Assembly (NCBI RefSeq): GCF_002150035.1
Contig: NZ_NETS01000010.1
Span: 1,240,001-1,304,000, forward strand
Direction of reading: 5' to 3'
Source: Leptospira venezuelensis
GTDB lineage: Bacteria > Spirochaetota > Leptospiria > Leptospirales > Leptospiraceae
Length of the DNA: 64,000 bases
Shown: positions 48,513 to 57,549 of the stretch, one piece after another
Numbering within the stretch: the stretch's first letter is position 1
Layout: every line of letters starts with the position of its first letter
The notes under the pieces: generated by a model
Database searches by the model: none
What the model saw: only the letters and a program-made list of their open reading frames with translations
What the model was told of the DNA's origin: nothing
Position numbers and translations under genes: made by a program

Positions 48513-48617
48513 GTGGGAAAAATCTCGTTTTATGCGGCCCGGATCAAATCTTTTTTCTTGGGAAAATGAATAGACAAACTTGGTTACGGGAAGAGGGTCT
48601 AAGTATAGGTTCTCGCT

Positions 48618-49529
48618 TTGAACGCCCGTAGTTTCGATCAGGTCAAATCATCCTTAGAGGACGTAATCTTCGAATTACAGTCTGGGAGCAATGATTGTGA
48701 GTGGTTTATTTCCTCCGAAAAACTGATCGAAATTTTAGAGATCCGGCGAGAGGATTATTTTAAACTTCTCTACACTCTCAGAGGGGAAAGGGAATATTCT
48801 TCCAAAGGTTCCCAAGGTTTTACTCAAGACAATGCAGATCTTCTCATTTTATTATTGGAGAAGGTTTTAAAGATCGAAGGCCTCTCTTACGAGTTCGCAA
48901 AGGGCGGAGTATATTTCGATGATACCTATTTGGATGAGTTTCGTGCCTATTTGAAAGAGATCGTACTTTCCAAATTAGAAAGACATGATCTGGACAAGGA
49001 ACTTCTACTCTTACTTATATCTTCTACCAAAAAATTCGAAGATGCATTTGACTCTTACTTTGATGATAAATTCGATCTGCAGAGATTAGTGGACAATGGG
49101 ATCACTGAATTTTTAGACAGGAAAGGTTTTTCAGGAGACTACGGAGCGGACGTATTTTTAAGAAATTATTTCTTCCAGATCTTAAATACAAAGTTATTTC
49201 CTATCCGAACGATTACTTCTGAATACAGAGATAGAGCTTATTACGAAATATTCGGAAGATTCAGAGAAGAAGAAAGAGAAAAGACTAAAAAGAAAAAATC
49301 CAATTTCCGCAAAAAGTTTTCTTCTAGATCGTTTTATGAGGATGAAGATGCAGAAACAAGAGAGCATCGAGAATTTTTAGGACTCTCCGAAGAATATACA
49401 AAAGCAGAACTAAAAAATAAATACAAAGAGATGATCAAAAAATACCATCCTGATGTGAATAAAAATGGTTTGGAAATGACCCAAAAGATCATCGCCTCGT
49501 ATAATTTTTTAGTAATGAAAGATCGTTAA
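48618..49529 (+). CDS. C-terminal J-domain protein
   Basis: 303 aa from a TTG. The first ~245 residues are acidic helical sequence of no known family. The last ~60 hold a J domain: EEYTKAELKNKYKEMIKKY then the H-P-D tripeptide in KKYHPDVNKNG. It should stimulate an Hsp70 partner's ATPase, and the unknown part would pick the client. It is divergent from cstA and convergent with the YHS lipoprotein gene (adjacent stops). No DnaJ zinc-finger domain is present, so this is a type III J protein. Confidence 0.82.
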   Translation: MNARSFDQVKSSLEDVIFELQSGSNDCEWFISSEKLIEILEIRREDYFKLLYTLRGEREYSSKGSQGFTQDNADLLILLLEKVLKIEGLSYEFAKGGVYFDDTYLDEFRAYLKEIVLSKLERHDLDKELLLLLISSTKKFEDAFDSYFDDKFDLQRLVDNGITEFLDRKGFSGDYGADVFLRNYFFQILNTKLFPIRTITSEYRDRAYYEIFGRFREEEREKTKKKKSNFRKKFSSRSFYEDEDAETREHREFLGLSEEYTKAELKNKYKEMIKKYHPDVNKNGLEMTQKIIASYNFLVMKDR

Positions 49530-49988
49530 TTAAGGATTTGTTTCCTTTCTAGGCAAGACCTTCCATTGATTATCAGCCTTGTTAATATTTCCAGGCACAT
49601 CTCTTTCCCAAAAACCGTGAACTTTTTCGTTATAGTTTAAATATAATTTGCCTGATACAATTTTCCAAGCTTTGGGATCCGTTTCATAAGTTTCTCCATC
49701 TCTCATTGCGTAAGCGCAATAACCTCCATACTGAGGAGCAAAGTTTTCAGGGGACTTCTTAAAAGATTCCAAATTCTTTTGTGAGGAGAATCTCCAGTCT
49801 GCACCTTTCCAGTGAAAACTGAATTTAGAATTTCCTTCCTTAGGTTTGGATTCGGTAAAATAAGAGACTGGATCGTAACCATTGATAGCGGTTTTTCCAT
49901 CCGGCTTGAAAACAGGATCCACGAGTTGTCTGCTTCCACAATCCAACAGGAGTAAAAATAAGATCGGTAAAAAATACGACTTGTTCAT
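49530..49988 (-). CDS. YHS-domain lipoprotein
   Basis: 152 aa. Lipoprotein leader with lipobox LLDC (Cys17). The YHS domain is clear: INGYDPVSYFTESKPKEG, FKKSPENFAPQYGGYCAYAM. YHS domains are found on metal-handling proteins and near copper enzymes. Its start codon lies 46 bases from the DUF692 gene start on the other strand, so the two share one divergent control region. A metal role fits the neighbourhood but is inferred. Confidence 0.83.
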   Translation of the reverse strand: MNKSYFLPILFLLLLDCGSRQLVDPVFKPDGKTAINGYDPVSYFTESKPKEGNSKFSFHWKGADWRFSSQKNLESFKKSPENFAPQYGGYCAYAMRDGETYETDPKAWKIVSGKLYLNYNEKVHGFWERDVPGNINKADNQWKVLPRKETNP

Positions 49989-50034
49989 GTATCCTTCTTC
50001 GGATCGAATCGAAATAGGTTACATCGGAGAGAAT

Positions 50035-50847
50035 ATGTCTTCCATAGGAGTAGGGCTTAGAAAAGAACATTATCCTTATTTAAGGAAAGCAGAACCTGTA
50101 CGAATTTCTTGGTTCGAGGCGATTACCGAAAATTATATGGATACACAAGGTCGCCCCTTGGAAATGTTAGAATTTATTCGCAAAAATTTTCCCGTGGCTT
50201 TGCATGGAGTTTCCTTATCTATTCTTGGTGGAACTTTTCCGAATAAAAAATATATACGAAGATGGAAGGAGCTCATACAAAGAATAGATCCATTTATAGT
50301 TTCGGATCACCTTTGTTGGACAGAACAATCCGGAAATTATCTGCACGATCTATTACCTTTTCCTTTTACGGAAGAATTTCTGAAATTTGCGATCGAAAGA
50401 ACTCAACAGGTTCAGAATATATTAGGTAGAAAAATTCTATTAGAGAATGTTTCTACTTATTTGAGTTTCCCTCAGAGTGAAATGCAAGAATGGGAATTTA
50501 TCTCTGAACTTTCCAAAAGAAGCGGGTGCGGAATTTTATTAGATATTAATAATATATATGTGAACTCGATCAATCATGGATTTTCCGCATCTGATTATCT
50601 AAGTTCTATTCCTTGGGAGAATGTGGGGCAAATCCATTTGGCAGGTCATACGGACACTGGCGAATTTTTGTTTGATACTCATTCTAGGCCCGTTGCAAAA
50701 GAAGTTTGGGATCTATTCTCTTCTTTTTCTGATAAGATCCGTGGAATTCCAATCCTACTTGAATGGGATGAGGATATACCTAACTTTCCAGAGATGGAAG
50801 AAGAGGCTCTGAAAGCGAAATCCATTTTAGGATCTTTAACAATATGA
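50035..50847 (+). CDS. bufB: DUF692 multinuclear iron enzyme (BufB/MbnB-type RiPP maturase)
   Basis: 270 aa from the ATG at 50035 (GGAGAG just upstream). The frame continues up over the YHS start. DUF692 TIM-barrel with metal ligands in the expected places: H57 (ALHGVSLSI), D91/H92 (SDHLCW), E137 (LLENVS), D170, N173 and H181 (LLDINNIYVN...NHG), H201/H205 (IHLAGH), D214/H216 (DTHSRP) and E243 (LEWD). Such enzymes oxidise peptide Cys into thiazole/oxazolone-like groups with two or three irons. The next gene overlaps by four bases and is its DUF2063 partner. Confidence 0.9.
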   Translation: MSSIGVGLRKEHYPYLRKAEPVRISWFEAITENYMDTQGRPLEMLEFIRKNFPVALHGVSLSILGGTFPNKKYIRRWKELIQRIDPFIVSDHLCWTEQSGNYLHDLLPFPFTEEFLKFAIERTQQVQNILGRKILLENVSTYLSFPQSEMQEWEFISELSKRSGCGILLDINNIYVNSINHGFSASDYLSSIPWENVGQIHLAGHTDTGEFLFDTHSRPVAKEVWDLFSSFSDKIRGIPILLEWDEDIPNFPEMEEEALKAKSILGSLTI

Positions 50848-51599
50848 AACCTGACGAATTCAGAAAAATTTTTTCGAGTGCCATGTTGGGAAAGGTAGAA
50901 GGTCCGCTATTGTCTGATCAAGTCCTGCCTGGCGGTAAGTTGGACTCTAATTCCGCGATAGCTGTTTATCAAGACGCTTACAGTGCCCGGTTTACGGAAG
51001 CCCTGGGAGAAAAATATGAAACAGTCTGGAAAATCCTAGGAGATGAGGACTTCTTCGAAGCTGCGAAAAGTTTTATTAGGGAGCACTCTTCGCATTCTTA
51101 TAATTTATCCGATTATGGAGAAAAATTTCCGGACTTCTTAAGTGAAAATTTTCCAGAACATCCGGTACTGGCGGAGATCGCAAACTTTGAATATCAGGTT
51201 TTTAAGATATTTCATCTTCCTAAAAATGAGGGAATCAATTTACAAAATGGTTTGGAACAAGCAACAACGGAAGATCTAAGGATCAGTTTTCATTCTTCTA
51301 TTTTATTTTTAGAATATTCTTATCCAGTTTATGATCTTTGGAAAACAGAAGATCAGGAAGATCTTCCAAAATTTTTAGAAGAAAAGAAACAATATCTGAT
51401 CTTAGGAAAAAAGGGATCCGATCTATTCGTATCAGAGCAAGAAAAATGGGAATGGACTTTCGGTAAAAGTTTACAGGAAGGAAAAACTATATTGGGATCT
51501 TTAGAAATAGTTGGAAATCCTCCGAAAGGACTCGGATCTATTTCCGAATTCCTCTCGGGGATGACCAGAAACGGTTTGGTTGTTCAGGTTAGCTCTTGA
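50844..51599 (+). CDS. bufC: DUF2063 partner protein of the RiPP maturase
   Basis: 251 aa. The N-terminal ~100 residues are the helical DUF2063 (putative DNA-binding/HvfC-BufC) domain: LDSNSAIAVYQDAYSARFTEAL, FREHSSHSYNLSDYG, VLAEIANFEYQV. A C-terminal beta domain completes it. In bufferin-type systems this protein binds the precursor leader and presents it to the DUF692 enzyme. ATGA overlap with bufB means coupled translation. Its last 11 bases overlap the precursor gene's end on the other strand. Confidence 0.85.
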   Translation: MKPDEFRKIFSSAMLGKVEGPLLSDQVLPGGKLDSNSAIAVYQDAYSARFTEALGEKYETVWKILGDEDFFEAAKSFIREHSSHSYNLSDYGEKFPDFLSENFPEHPVLAEIANFEYQVFKIFHLPKNEGINLQNGLEQATTEDLRISFHSSILFLEYSYPVYDLWKTEDQEDLPKFLEEKKQYLILGKKGSDLFVSEQEKWEWTFGKSLQEGKTILGSLEIVGNPPKGLGSISEFLSGMTRNGLVVQVSS

Positions 51600-51846
51600 A
51601 CGTACCTTTTTTAGAATCACATTCTTTTTTAGTAAGAGAGATCCAGCCTTCACCTTTGCAGGAATTTTTTCCGGCACAACTATGACCTTTTCCTCCGCAG
51701 TCGCCAGTTCCTTTACAAGAATTGATTCCGTGACATTCTCCCTTAGGTTCTTCCGTTTTTGCCTCTTTCTTTTCGGCCATCACTCCTGTGGTAAATAAGC
51801 CGGTTAAAGCTGCGCCAATAATCATACTTTTAGTCAGATCGTTCAT
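51589..51846 (-). CDS. bufA2: Cysteine-rich exported RiPP precursor (BufA2-like bufferin)
   Basis: 85 aa. Signal peptide of 24 residues (SMIIGAALTGLFTTGVMA), then a short acidic-basic linker and a Cys/Gly-rich core. Cys at 38, 44, 50, 57, 63 and 76; the units C-H-G-I-N-S-C-K-G and C-A-G-K-N-S-C-K-G-E-G-W are near repeats. These are hallmarks of bufferin precursors, in which Cys is modified to bind copper in the periplasm. Its gene is opposite to and tail to tail with bufBC (11-base overlap), with its own leader (GGAGA before the ATG). Family by motif, modification inferred. Confidence 0.82.
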   Translation of the reverse strand: MNDLTKSMIIGAALTGLFTTGVMAEKKEAKTEEPKGECHGINSCKGTGDCGGKGHSCAGKNSCKGEGWISLTKKECDSKKGTFKS

Positions 51847-52008
51847 GTTTTAGTTTCTCCGGACGAGATTTGATAAAGATCGGATTTGGCATTCGATCTG
51901 TTTTTAGTTCGTTAGATGGATTGGATGGTTACAGAGGAAAAATAAAAGAAGGGAAAGATCTGAAATATCGGGACCTTCTTTTCGAAAGTCCCGATTGTAT
52001 AAAATGAA

Positions 52009-52596
52009 TTATTCTGGAAGTGCTTCGCCTTCGATACGAATAGAAACTTCTTCTCCGATCAGAAGTCCGCCTTTTTCTAAAGGTTTGTTCCAAGCGATAT
52101 CGAAGTCTGCTCTTTTGATCTTAGTTTCTGCTTCGAAACCTAGGTGAGTGTTTCCCCATGGGTCTTTTGCTGAACCAGCAAATTTAACTTCAAGAGTGAT
52201 CGGTTTAGTAACTCCCTTGATAGTTAATTCTCCTTGGATTTTAGAAACTCCACCTTTTTTAACGGTAGCTTTCTTTGCTTTGAAAGTAAGAGAAGGATGA
52301 TCTTCTACGTTGAAGAAATCTTTTCCTTTTAAGTGTCCGTCTCTTTTCTCATCGTTAGTATGAATAGAAGCAGCTTTGATGGTAACATCTAGATCTGTAA
52401 GAGTTCCTGTGGCTTCGTCGTAAGAGAATTTTCCGCTGAAGTCTTTAAAACTTCCGGATACATTGGAAATGGTAAGGTGTTTGATTTTGAAGCCAACGCC
52501 TGTATGAGCGTTATCTAATTTGAAATTTCCTGCTTGAAGGCTGCCGAAAGTTAATAGCACCAGAAGGCTAGGGATCAGGTAAAGTTTCGTTTTCAC
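52009..52596 (-). CDS. YceI-family periplasmic protein
   Basis: 195 aa, signal peptide MKTKLYLIPSLLVLLTFGSLQA. The YceI lipocalin-like barrel is seen: LDNAHTGVGFKIKHLTISNVSG, KAASIHTNDEKRDGHLKGKDFF, FKAKKATVKKGG, KIQGELTIKGVTKPITLEV, and R-A-D-F-D-I-A-W-N. It binds isoprenoid-like lipids in the periplasm in characterised relatives. It is transcribed alone between the bufA and GT2 genes. Stress induction is common for the family but no promoter is proven here. Confidence 0.93.
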   Translation of the reverse strand: MKTKLYLIPSLLVLLTFGSLQAGNFKLDNAHTGVGFKIKHLTISNVSGSFKDFSGKFSYDEATGTLTDLDVTIKAASIHTNDEKRDGHLKGKDFFNVEDHPSLTFKAKKATVKKGGVSKIQGELTIKGVTKPITLEVKFAGSAKDPWGNTHLGFEAETKIKRADFDIAWNKPLEKGGLLIGEEVSIRIEGEALPE

Positions 52597-52729
52597 GAGT
52601 GATTTTCTCCTTTGAGAATGTTTGGACTTTAGACTGATCTGCCGGTGTAATTATTGAAATTACAAGTAAAAATACAAAATTTATTTCGAAAAAGGGCGGG
52701 TGTTTGTACCGGCAGGAATTCGTTTTATA

Positions 52730-53425
52730 TTAGGAAAACAGATTGTATCTCAGTACACAATAGATTGCTCTAAAACCGTCTTTCCAACCTATCTTTTTAC
52801 CTTCTGCGTAAGTGCGTCCATAATAGGAAATTCCTACTTCATAAATACGAATGTCCGGGATTTTTGCAATCTTAGCAGTGATCTCTGGTTCGAATCCAAA
52901 ACGATTTTCTTTGATATCGATTCCTTGGATTACTTCTCTACGGAACGCTTTGTAGCAAGTTTCCATATCTGTCAGATTAATGTTTGTGAACATATTGGAA
53001 AGAGTGGTCAAGAATAGATTTCCGAGTCTATGCCAGTAGTATACGACTCGATGGGCTCTTCCTCCCATGAATCTGCTTCCGAAAACAACATCAGCTTTTC
53101 CTTTGAAAATTGGATCGATTACGTCCGGAATTTCGAAGGGATCATATTCCAGATCTGCATCTTGTACAATGACTATATCACCTTTGGCGGCTTTGAATCC
53201 TGTGCGGAGTGCGGCGCCTTTTCCCTGGTTCTTCTCGTGAAATACGAGTTGATCTACCAACTTTTTAAAAGGTGCGGTTTTGAGAAGTTCTCTTGTTCCG
53301 TCCGTGGAAAAATCGTCCACAAGGATGATTTCCTTATCCTTAACAGGCACTTTCTTGACGGTTTCTAAAATGTTTTTAATGGTCTGTTTTTCGTTATAAC
53401 AGGGAATTACGATGGAAAGTTTCAT
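52730..53425 (-). CDS. Family 2 glycosyltransferase (dolichol-phosphate mannosyltransferase-like)
   Basis: 231 aa, GT-A fold. SIVIPCYNEKQTIKNIL at the start, LVDDFSTDGT, the GKGAALRTGFKAAKGDIVIVQDADLEYDP segment with the D-A-D metal motif, then the DMETCYKAFR acceptor loop and the family's EPEITAKIAK. No membrane helices at the end, so it is peripheral to the inner membrane and probably charges a polyprenyl carrier with a sugar. Its ATG overlaps the upstream gene's stop (53422-53425). Confidence 0.9.
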   Translation of the reverse strand: MKLSIVIPCYNEKQTIKNILETVKKVPVKDKEIILVDDFSTDGTRELLKTAPFKKLVDQLVFHEKNQGKGAALRTGFKAAKGDIVIVQDADLEYDPFEIPDVIDPIFKGKADVVFGSRFMGGRAHRVVYYWHRLGNLFLTTLSNMFTNINLTDMETCYKAFRREVIQGIDIKENRFGFEPEITAKIAKIPDIRIYEVGISYYGRTYAEGKKIGWKDGFRAIYCVLRYNLFS

Positions 53426-54216
53426 TTAACGTCCAGACCGACTAAGTCGCTCATCCGGAAATCTCGGATGATATTTTCGGCTTTAACGATTATTTTTTCT
53501 AATGCGATGCCGAAAAGTAAATTCTTATATGCTTCCGAAGCTTTCGGATAGTCTCTATCGCTGACTTGTACGGTCATTCTGTCGCTGACCCTGTTTTTCT
53601 CCACACATTCCAGTGCTGTCTTTCTGAGTGCTGCGAGCGCAATACATACTTCTTTGAGAATGTTCTGCGAATCCCTTTCCATTGCGGATTGGTTCCCATT
53701 TGCATCTAATAATGCCTTAATATGTTCTGAGATACGAAGAGAAGGCATTCCTCTTTTAGTGACTCCCACCCTTTCGATCATCGAGATACTATCTTGAAAT
53801 GCAGAATATTCGGGAGTTCCTCTGAATATATGGATTAAAACGGGGAGATCAGTATCTGCGAATGCAGTCATAGCACCGTAAAAATATCTCATTTCCGGTC
53901 GGGCTAATGGATGGAAATCCACTCTTTGGTACTTGGAAAGTTTTTCCTCTTGTTCGTCCAGGATACGATTGATCGTTTCTCCCTTAGAAGCATTCCTTCT
54001 TTCTGTAAGTTCTTTATGTTTAGTTTTGATCTTTTCCAGAAAGTCCACTTCGTCTTTCAGGAAATTGTCCAGATTTCCCCTATGTTTTAGGGTTTGGATA
54101 TAACGATCCTCAAAACCTTTGGCGTCGAAAACTTTAGGACTTTGTTTGGACCCTTCCCGGTATTCGGTTCGGAGTTTTTCTACGATTGTTTTTATCTCTT
54201 GATCGCTAAGTGCCAT
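53422..54216 (-). CDS. Hypothetical protein, 264 aa
   Basis: Not recognised. No signal peptide; all-helical and charged, with a likely coiled coil (residues ~40-90). A more conserved-looking core is DFHPLARPEMRYFYGAMTAFADTDLP near 99-124. It is the middle gene of three on the minus strand: the 371-aa hypothetical gene ends 11 bases upstream and the GT2 gene overlaps its stop. A link to glycan or envelope control is suggested by context only. Confidence 0.7.
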   Translation of the reverse strand: MALSDQEIKTIVEKLRTEYREGSKQSPKVFDAKGFEDRYIQTLKHRGNLDNFLKDEVDFLEKIKTKHKELTERRNASKGETINRILDEQEEKLSKYQRVDFHPLARPEMRYFYGAMTAFADTDLPVLIHIFRGTPEYSAFQDSISMIERVGVTKRGMPSLRISEHIKALLDANGNQSAMERDSQNILKEVCIALAALRKTALECVEKNRVSDRMTVQVSDRDYPKASEAYKNLLFGIALEKIIVKAENIIRDFRMSDLVGLDVK

Positions 54217-54227
54217 GCAAAAGGTTT

Positions 54228-55343
54228 CTATCCTTCGCTATCGGCCCATTTTTGCAAGGAGATAAGTAGTGCTCCTATATCTTCCGAACAATATAATAAG
54301 GCACTTCTGGCATCCTTATACATCTGCTGTTGATTATAGGCCACTTGTTTTAGATGGTTTTCGTTCTTAGTATTCAGAACGTTTAGGGCGTTCAAGACCA
54401 TTTTTTTGACTTTTCTGGTCAGATCTAATAGAAGTTCCTGCATTTCCCAACGGATCACTAATTTCAGTTTTTCAGGATCGGAGGTTTTGGACTGCAATGC
54501 CTGTTTACGGTGAGACTCGTACTTCGCCACATAATAAGTGATGGATCTAGGATAGGAAGTGAGTTCTTTATGATAGTTTAATATCTTATCCAACTTTTGG
54601 AAGAACTCTATATCGAATTCCCTTGCAAGGTTTCCTACTATGTTTTTGTTCTCGGAAGGATCTCCGGTGGCTTCGAAAATTTTAGAATTTCGAATATTGT
54701 TTAATACTGATTCGATCCTATCCTTGATCTTCTGAAATTGTTGAACGCTATCTTCTATATATTTCGTTTCTCTATTGGAACCTGCTTCTATGTTTTCTAT
54801 AAAAACAGGAACATCTTCTTTTCCGGTATTAGTAACAATCCCTGCATCGGAAATATTTAGATCCACTTTGGAAAGATCGAATATATCGTTTTGGACTGAA
54901 TTCATTCTGGCTGAAAGGTCCGGACCTTCTGAAGGAGATATATCCAATTCTTTTTGGATATTAGGAGTATATGCAGGTTTTTCAGAATTAGCAGAGCTTG
55001 GCTTACTATGTTTTGTCTTTTCTGCCAGATTCTCTACCCAGTCTGCACTTGGATGTTTTGTATTTTTGAGAAGATTAGATAATTTCTGTAGATCTAAAGG
55101 ATTGGATCCTGACTTAGGATTTACTCTTCCTAGTTTAGGTTTATTCGCTTCTGCTTCGGAAGCTTTTTGAAGAGTAATACGAATGATCTCTGCCTTTCTG
55201 CTTTCTTTATTAAAACGAACTGCATAACGGTTCCCGTTCCTATCCAAATACTTGGTTCCTAACTGAGCCAAAGAAAGTTTATTCGGATCGATTTCGTCTA
55301 TCGAGTTCACGATGATATAGTCTTGTGCTTGTCTTGATAGCAT
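54228..55343 (-). CDS. Hypothetical protein, 371 aa, helical C-terminus
   Basis: Not recognised. N-terminal ~60 residues (a YLDRNGNRYAVRFNKESRKAEIIRI stretch) look like a small beta-domain. The middle (~70-170) is low complexity, rich in Ser, Pro, Asn and Glu. The end (~195-371) is a long helix bundle (EFFQKLDKILNYHKEL, EMQELLLDLTRKVKKM). Cytoplasmic by composition. First gene of the operon with the 264-aa hypothetical and GT2 genes; a 415-base spacer precedes it. Confidence 0.7.
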   Translation of the reverse strand: MLSRQAQDYIIVNSIDEIDPNKLSLAQLGTKYLDRNGNRYAVRFNKESRKAEIIRITLQKASEAEANKPKLGRVNPKSGSNPLDLQKLSNLLKNTKHPSADWVENLAEKTKHSKPSSANSEKPAYTPNIQKELDISPSEGPDLSARMNSVQNDIFDLSKVDLNISDAGIVTNTGKEDVPVFIENIEAGSNRETKYIEDSVQQFQKIKDRIESVLNNIRNSKIFEATGDPSENKNIVGNLAREFDIEFFQKLDKILNYHKELTSYPRSITYYVAKYESHRKQALQSKTSDPEKLKLVIRWEMQELLLDLTRKVKKMVLNALNVLNTKNENHLKQVAYNQQQMYKDARSALLYCSEDIGALLISLQKWADSEG

Positions 55344-55758
55344 GCGAGGCGTCCCTGGATCTTCCTAATAGGACGTATAATTAATTTCCAATCTTTCGAA
55401 TTACAGAAAATAGAATAAAAATCTTTCTAAGCATAGCAAATTTTTTTTCTCGACTTTGGTTTAGGAAATTTATTTCAAATATACCTCGTTTAAGGTAAAT
55501 ACTCGAATTAGTATAACTGTTGGAACTTCAGCAAAGCAGTTTCGAAACTAATTACTTAAGTGCAAATAACGCAATCTTCAAATTCGAAGTCCGCACTCAG
55601 AGAGGAATATGGTCTTAGTCATTATCCGCCGAGACTTGGGCGGATCTTTGCGCGACAGCGATTGCGAGTAGTTCGCGAGCAAAAGATGTAAAAGCTCGTT
55701 GACAGGCTGCCTGGGTACGAAAATCTGGGCTCAATCCCTGAATAGGAAGTAGAGATCC
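55344..55758. other. Divergent spacer before rpsT
   Basis: 415 bp between the 371-aa hypothetical gene and rpsT. It is AT-rich near 55344-55600 and GC-rich from about 55620. A 7-bp stem (ATCCGCC 55624-55630 with GGCGGAT 55639-55645) and a GCGCGACAGCG...TTCGCGAGC segment echo other GC-rich islands in this window. It should hold the rpsT promoter and perhaps its leader control. No gene seen. Confidence 0.5.
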
Positions 55759-56028
55759 TTGGCGAATATTAAATCTTCAGAAAAAGATATCCGTAGAACG
55801 AAACGCAGAAATGCGGCAAATTCTCAAAACAGGAATCGCCTTAGGACCCAAGCTAAAAAGATCCTAAAAGCGCTCCAAGACGGAGAGAAAGACTCCTTAA
55901 AATCTTTGTTCGGACAATATTCTTCTCTTCTGGACAAAGCTGCGAAAACCAACCTGATCCACTCTAAAAATGCAGACCGCAAAAAGAGTCGGATGGCATT
56001 GCGTATCAATCATGCTGCAACCGCATAA
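55759..56028 (+). CDS. rpsT: 30S ribosomal protein S20
   Basis: 89 aa. Starts at a TTG (as many rpsT genes do, allowing translational feedback), with AGGAAGTAGAG upstream. KSSEKDIRRTKRRNAANSQN, RLRTQAKKILKAL and the end NLIHSKNADRKKSRMALRIN match S20. It binds 16S rRNA early in 30S assembly. tRNA-Val follows 16 bases after the stop, so they may be on one transcript. Confidence 0.95.
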   Translation: MANIKSSEKDIRRTKRRNAANSQNRNRLRTQAKKILKALQDGEKDSLKSLFGQYSSLLDKAAKTNLIHSKNADRKKSRMALRINHAATA

Positions 56029-56044
56029 TAACCGTTTTCATAAC

Positions 56045-56117
<73 letters not shown>

Positions 56118-56154
56118 TGTTCTCATCCCAATTCAAAAAACATTCCCCGGAATC

Positions 56155-57546
56155 ATGGCTCTAAATCATCAAAAACCGGTCTTCCAACACCCGGATTTGA
56201 TGGTTTCCGTGTCCGGAATCCGGGGAATCATTCCGACCGGTCTTAGCCCTGACGTAATTTTCCATTCACTTATGGCCTTTGGGTCCAGACTCAAAGGTAA
56301 TTCAGTCGTTATCGGTCGAGATTCTCGTCCGAGCGGTGCTTATATCGAAAATATTGCGATCGGGATCATGCTTGCTATGGGCAAAAATGTGATCCGTTTG
56401 GGAATTGTTCCTACTCCTACCGTTAAGGCAGTGGTAGCTCAGTCAGGAGCTGCTGGCGGGATCATGATCTCCGCTTCTCATAATCCAGTGATCTGGAATG
56501 CTTTTAAGTTTATCGGGCCTGGCGGATTTTTTACAAACGCACAAGACTTAGAAGGTCTTTTGGATCTGGTCCGAAAAGAAGATTATAAACCTTTCCAATT
56601 CAAACCTAATACTAACGTGGAAGATGGAACCGACAGGATCCAAGCTCATATAGATTCCGTTTTAGCTAGAGTGAATGTATCTGCGATCAAACGTAAAAAG
56701 TTTACGGTATTTTTAGATGCGGTTAACGGCGGGGGAAGTTTCGTTTTACCTGAATTGTTAAGTCGCTTGGGTTGTAAGGTCATTCTACAACATTGTACTC
56801 CTGATGGAACATTTCCCCGTCCACCTGAGCCTACTCCGGACGCGCTCAAACAATCTTCTCGTTTGATCAAAAAATCCAAAGCGGATATAGGCTTTGCTTT
56901 GGATCCGGATGCAGATAGATTAGTTGTACTTTCTCCTAAAAAAGGCGCTATCTCTGAAGAATTAACTCTTCCGCTCAGCTTTATGTCTTACCTTGCTTCT
57001 AATTCGATTCCTAAGAAGGCATCCATCACTGTGAACCTCTCCACAAGTTTTGTGAATGATTGGGTCGCAAACTCTGTTGGAATTCCGACTTATCGTTCTA
57101 AGGTGGGGGAGGCGAACGTTGTGGCAGAAATGATACACCGTAAGTCTGTTTTTGGCGGAGAAGGAAACGGAGGAGTCATTGATCCGGCGATTCCTTCTTT
57201 CGGAAGAGACTCTCTTTCCGGGGTGGCTCATATACTGAATCTGCTTGCCCTCAAGGGGGAAGATGCTGAAACTGTGATAGGTAGTCTTCCTGCGGTCCAT
57301 ATGCGCAAGATTGCCTACAAGATCGCGGGGCAGAAGACGGAGCAGATTTATTCTAAGTTTCGCAGCGCCTTCTCCGAATATAAAGAAGATTCGAGAGACG
57401 GTTTACGTTTAGCGAACCAGGACTCTTGGATACATATTCGACCTTCGAATACCGAGCCGATCCTCCGGTTGATTGGAGAGGCCAGAACCAAAAAGGATCT
57501 GGAATCCCTTTTAAATAAAGCCGGAAAGATCATGGAGAATTCATAA
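56155..57546 (+). CDS. glmM: Phosphoglucosamine mutase-type phosphohexomutase
   Basis: 463 aa alpha-D-phosphohexomutase. The phosphoserine loop is MISASHNPV (near 103-111), the metal loop DPDADRLV, the sugar-binding GGEGNGGVIDP and the phosphate-binding RPSNTEPILR. These motifs do not separate GlmM from phosphomannomutase: the RPSN loop is closer to the latter. Direct coupling to glmS, three bases downstream, makes GlmN-6-P to GlcN-1-P its likely reaction. The start ATG follows tRNA-Val by 37 bases, with a GGAA-type ribosome site. Confidence 0.85.
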   Translation: MALNHQKPVFQHPDLMVSVSGIRGIIPTGLSPDVIFHSLMAFGSRLKGNSVVIGRDSRPSGAYIENIAIGIMLAMGKNVIRLGIVPTPTVKAVVAQSGAAGGIMISASHNPVIWNAFKFIGPGGFFTNAQDLEGLLDLVRKEDYKPFQFKPNTNVEDGTDRIQAHIDSVLARVNVSAIKRKKFTVFLDAVNGGGSFVLPELLSRLGCKVILQHCTPDGTFPRPPEPTPDALKQSSRLIKKSKADIGFALDPDADRLVVLSPKKGAISEELTLPLSFMSYLASNSIPKKASITVNLSTSFVNDWVANSVGIPTYRSKVGEANVVAEMIHRKSVFGGEGNGGVIDPAIPSFGRDSLSGVAHILNLLALKGEDAETVIGSLPAVHMRKIAYKIAGQKTEQIYSKFRSAFSEYKEDSRDGLRLANQDSWIHIRPSNTEPILRLIGEARTKKDLESLLNKAGKIMENS

Positions 57547-57549
57547 TAT

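Noticed and set aside
51580..51798. Plus-strand 72-codon frame over the RiPP precursor
   Set aside because: It is the complement of the Cys-rich precursor, which has a signal peptide, ribosome binding site and family motifs.
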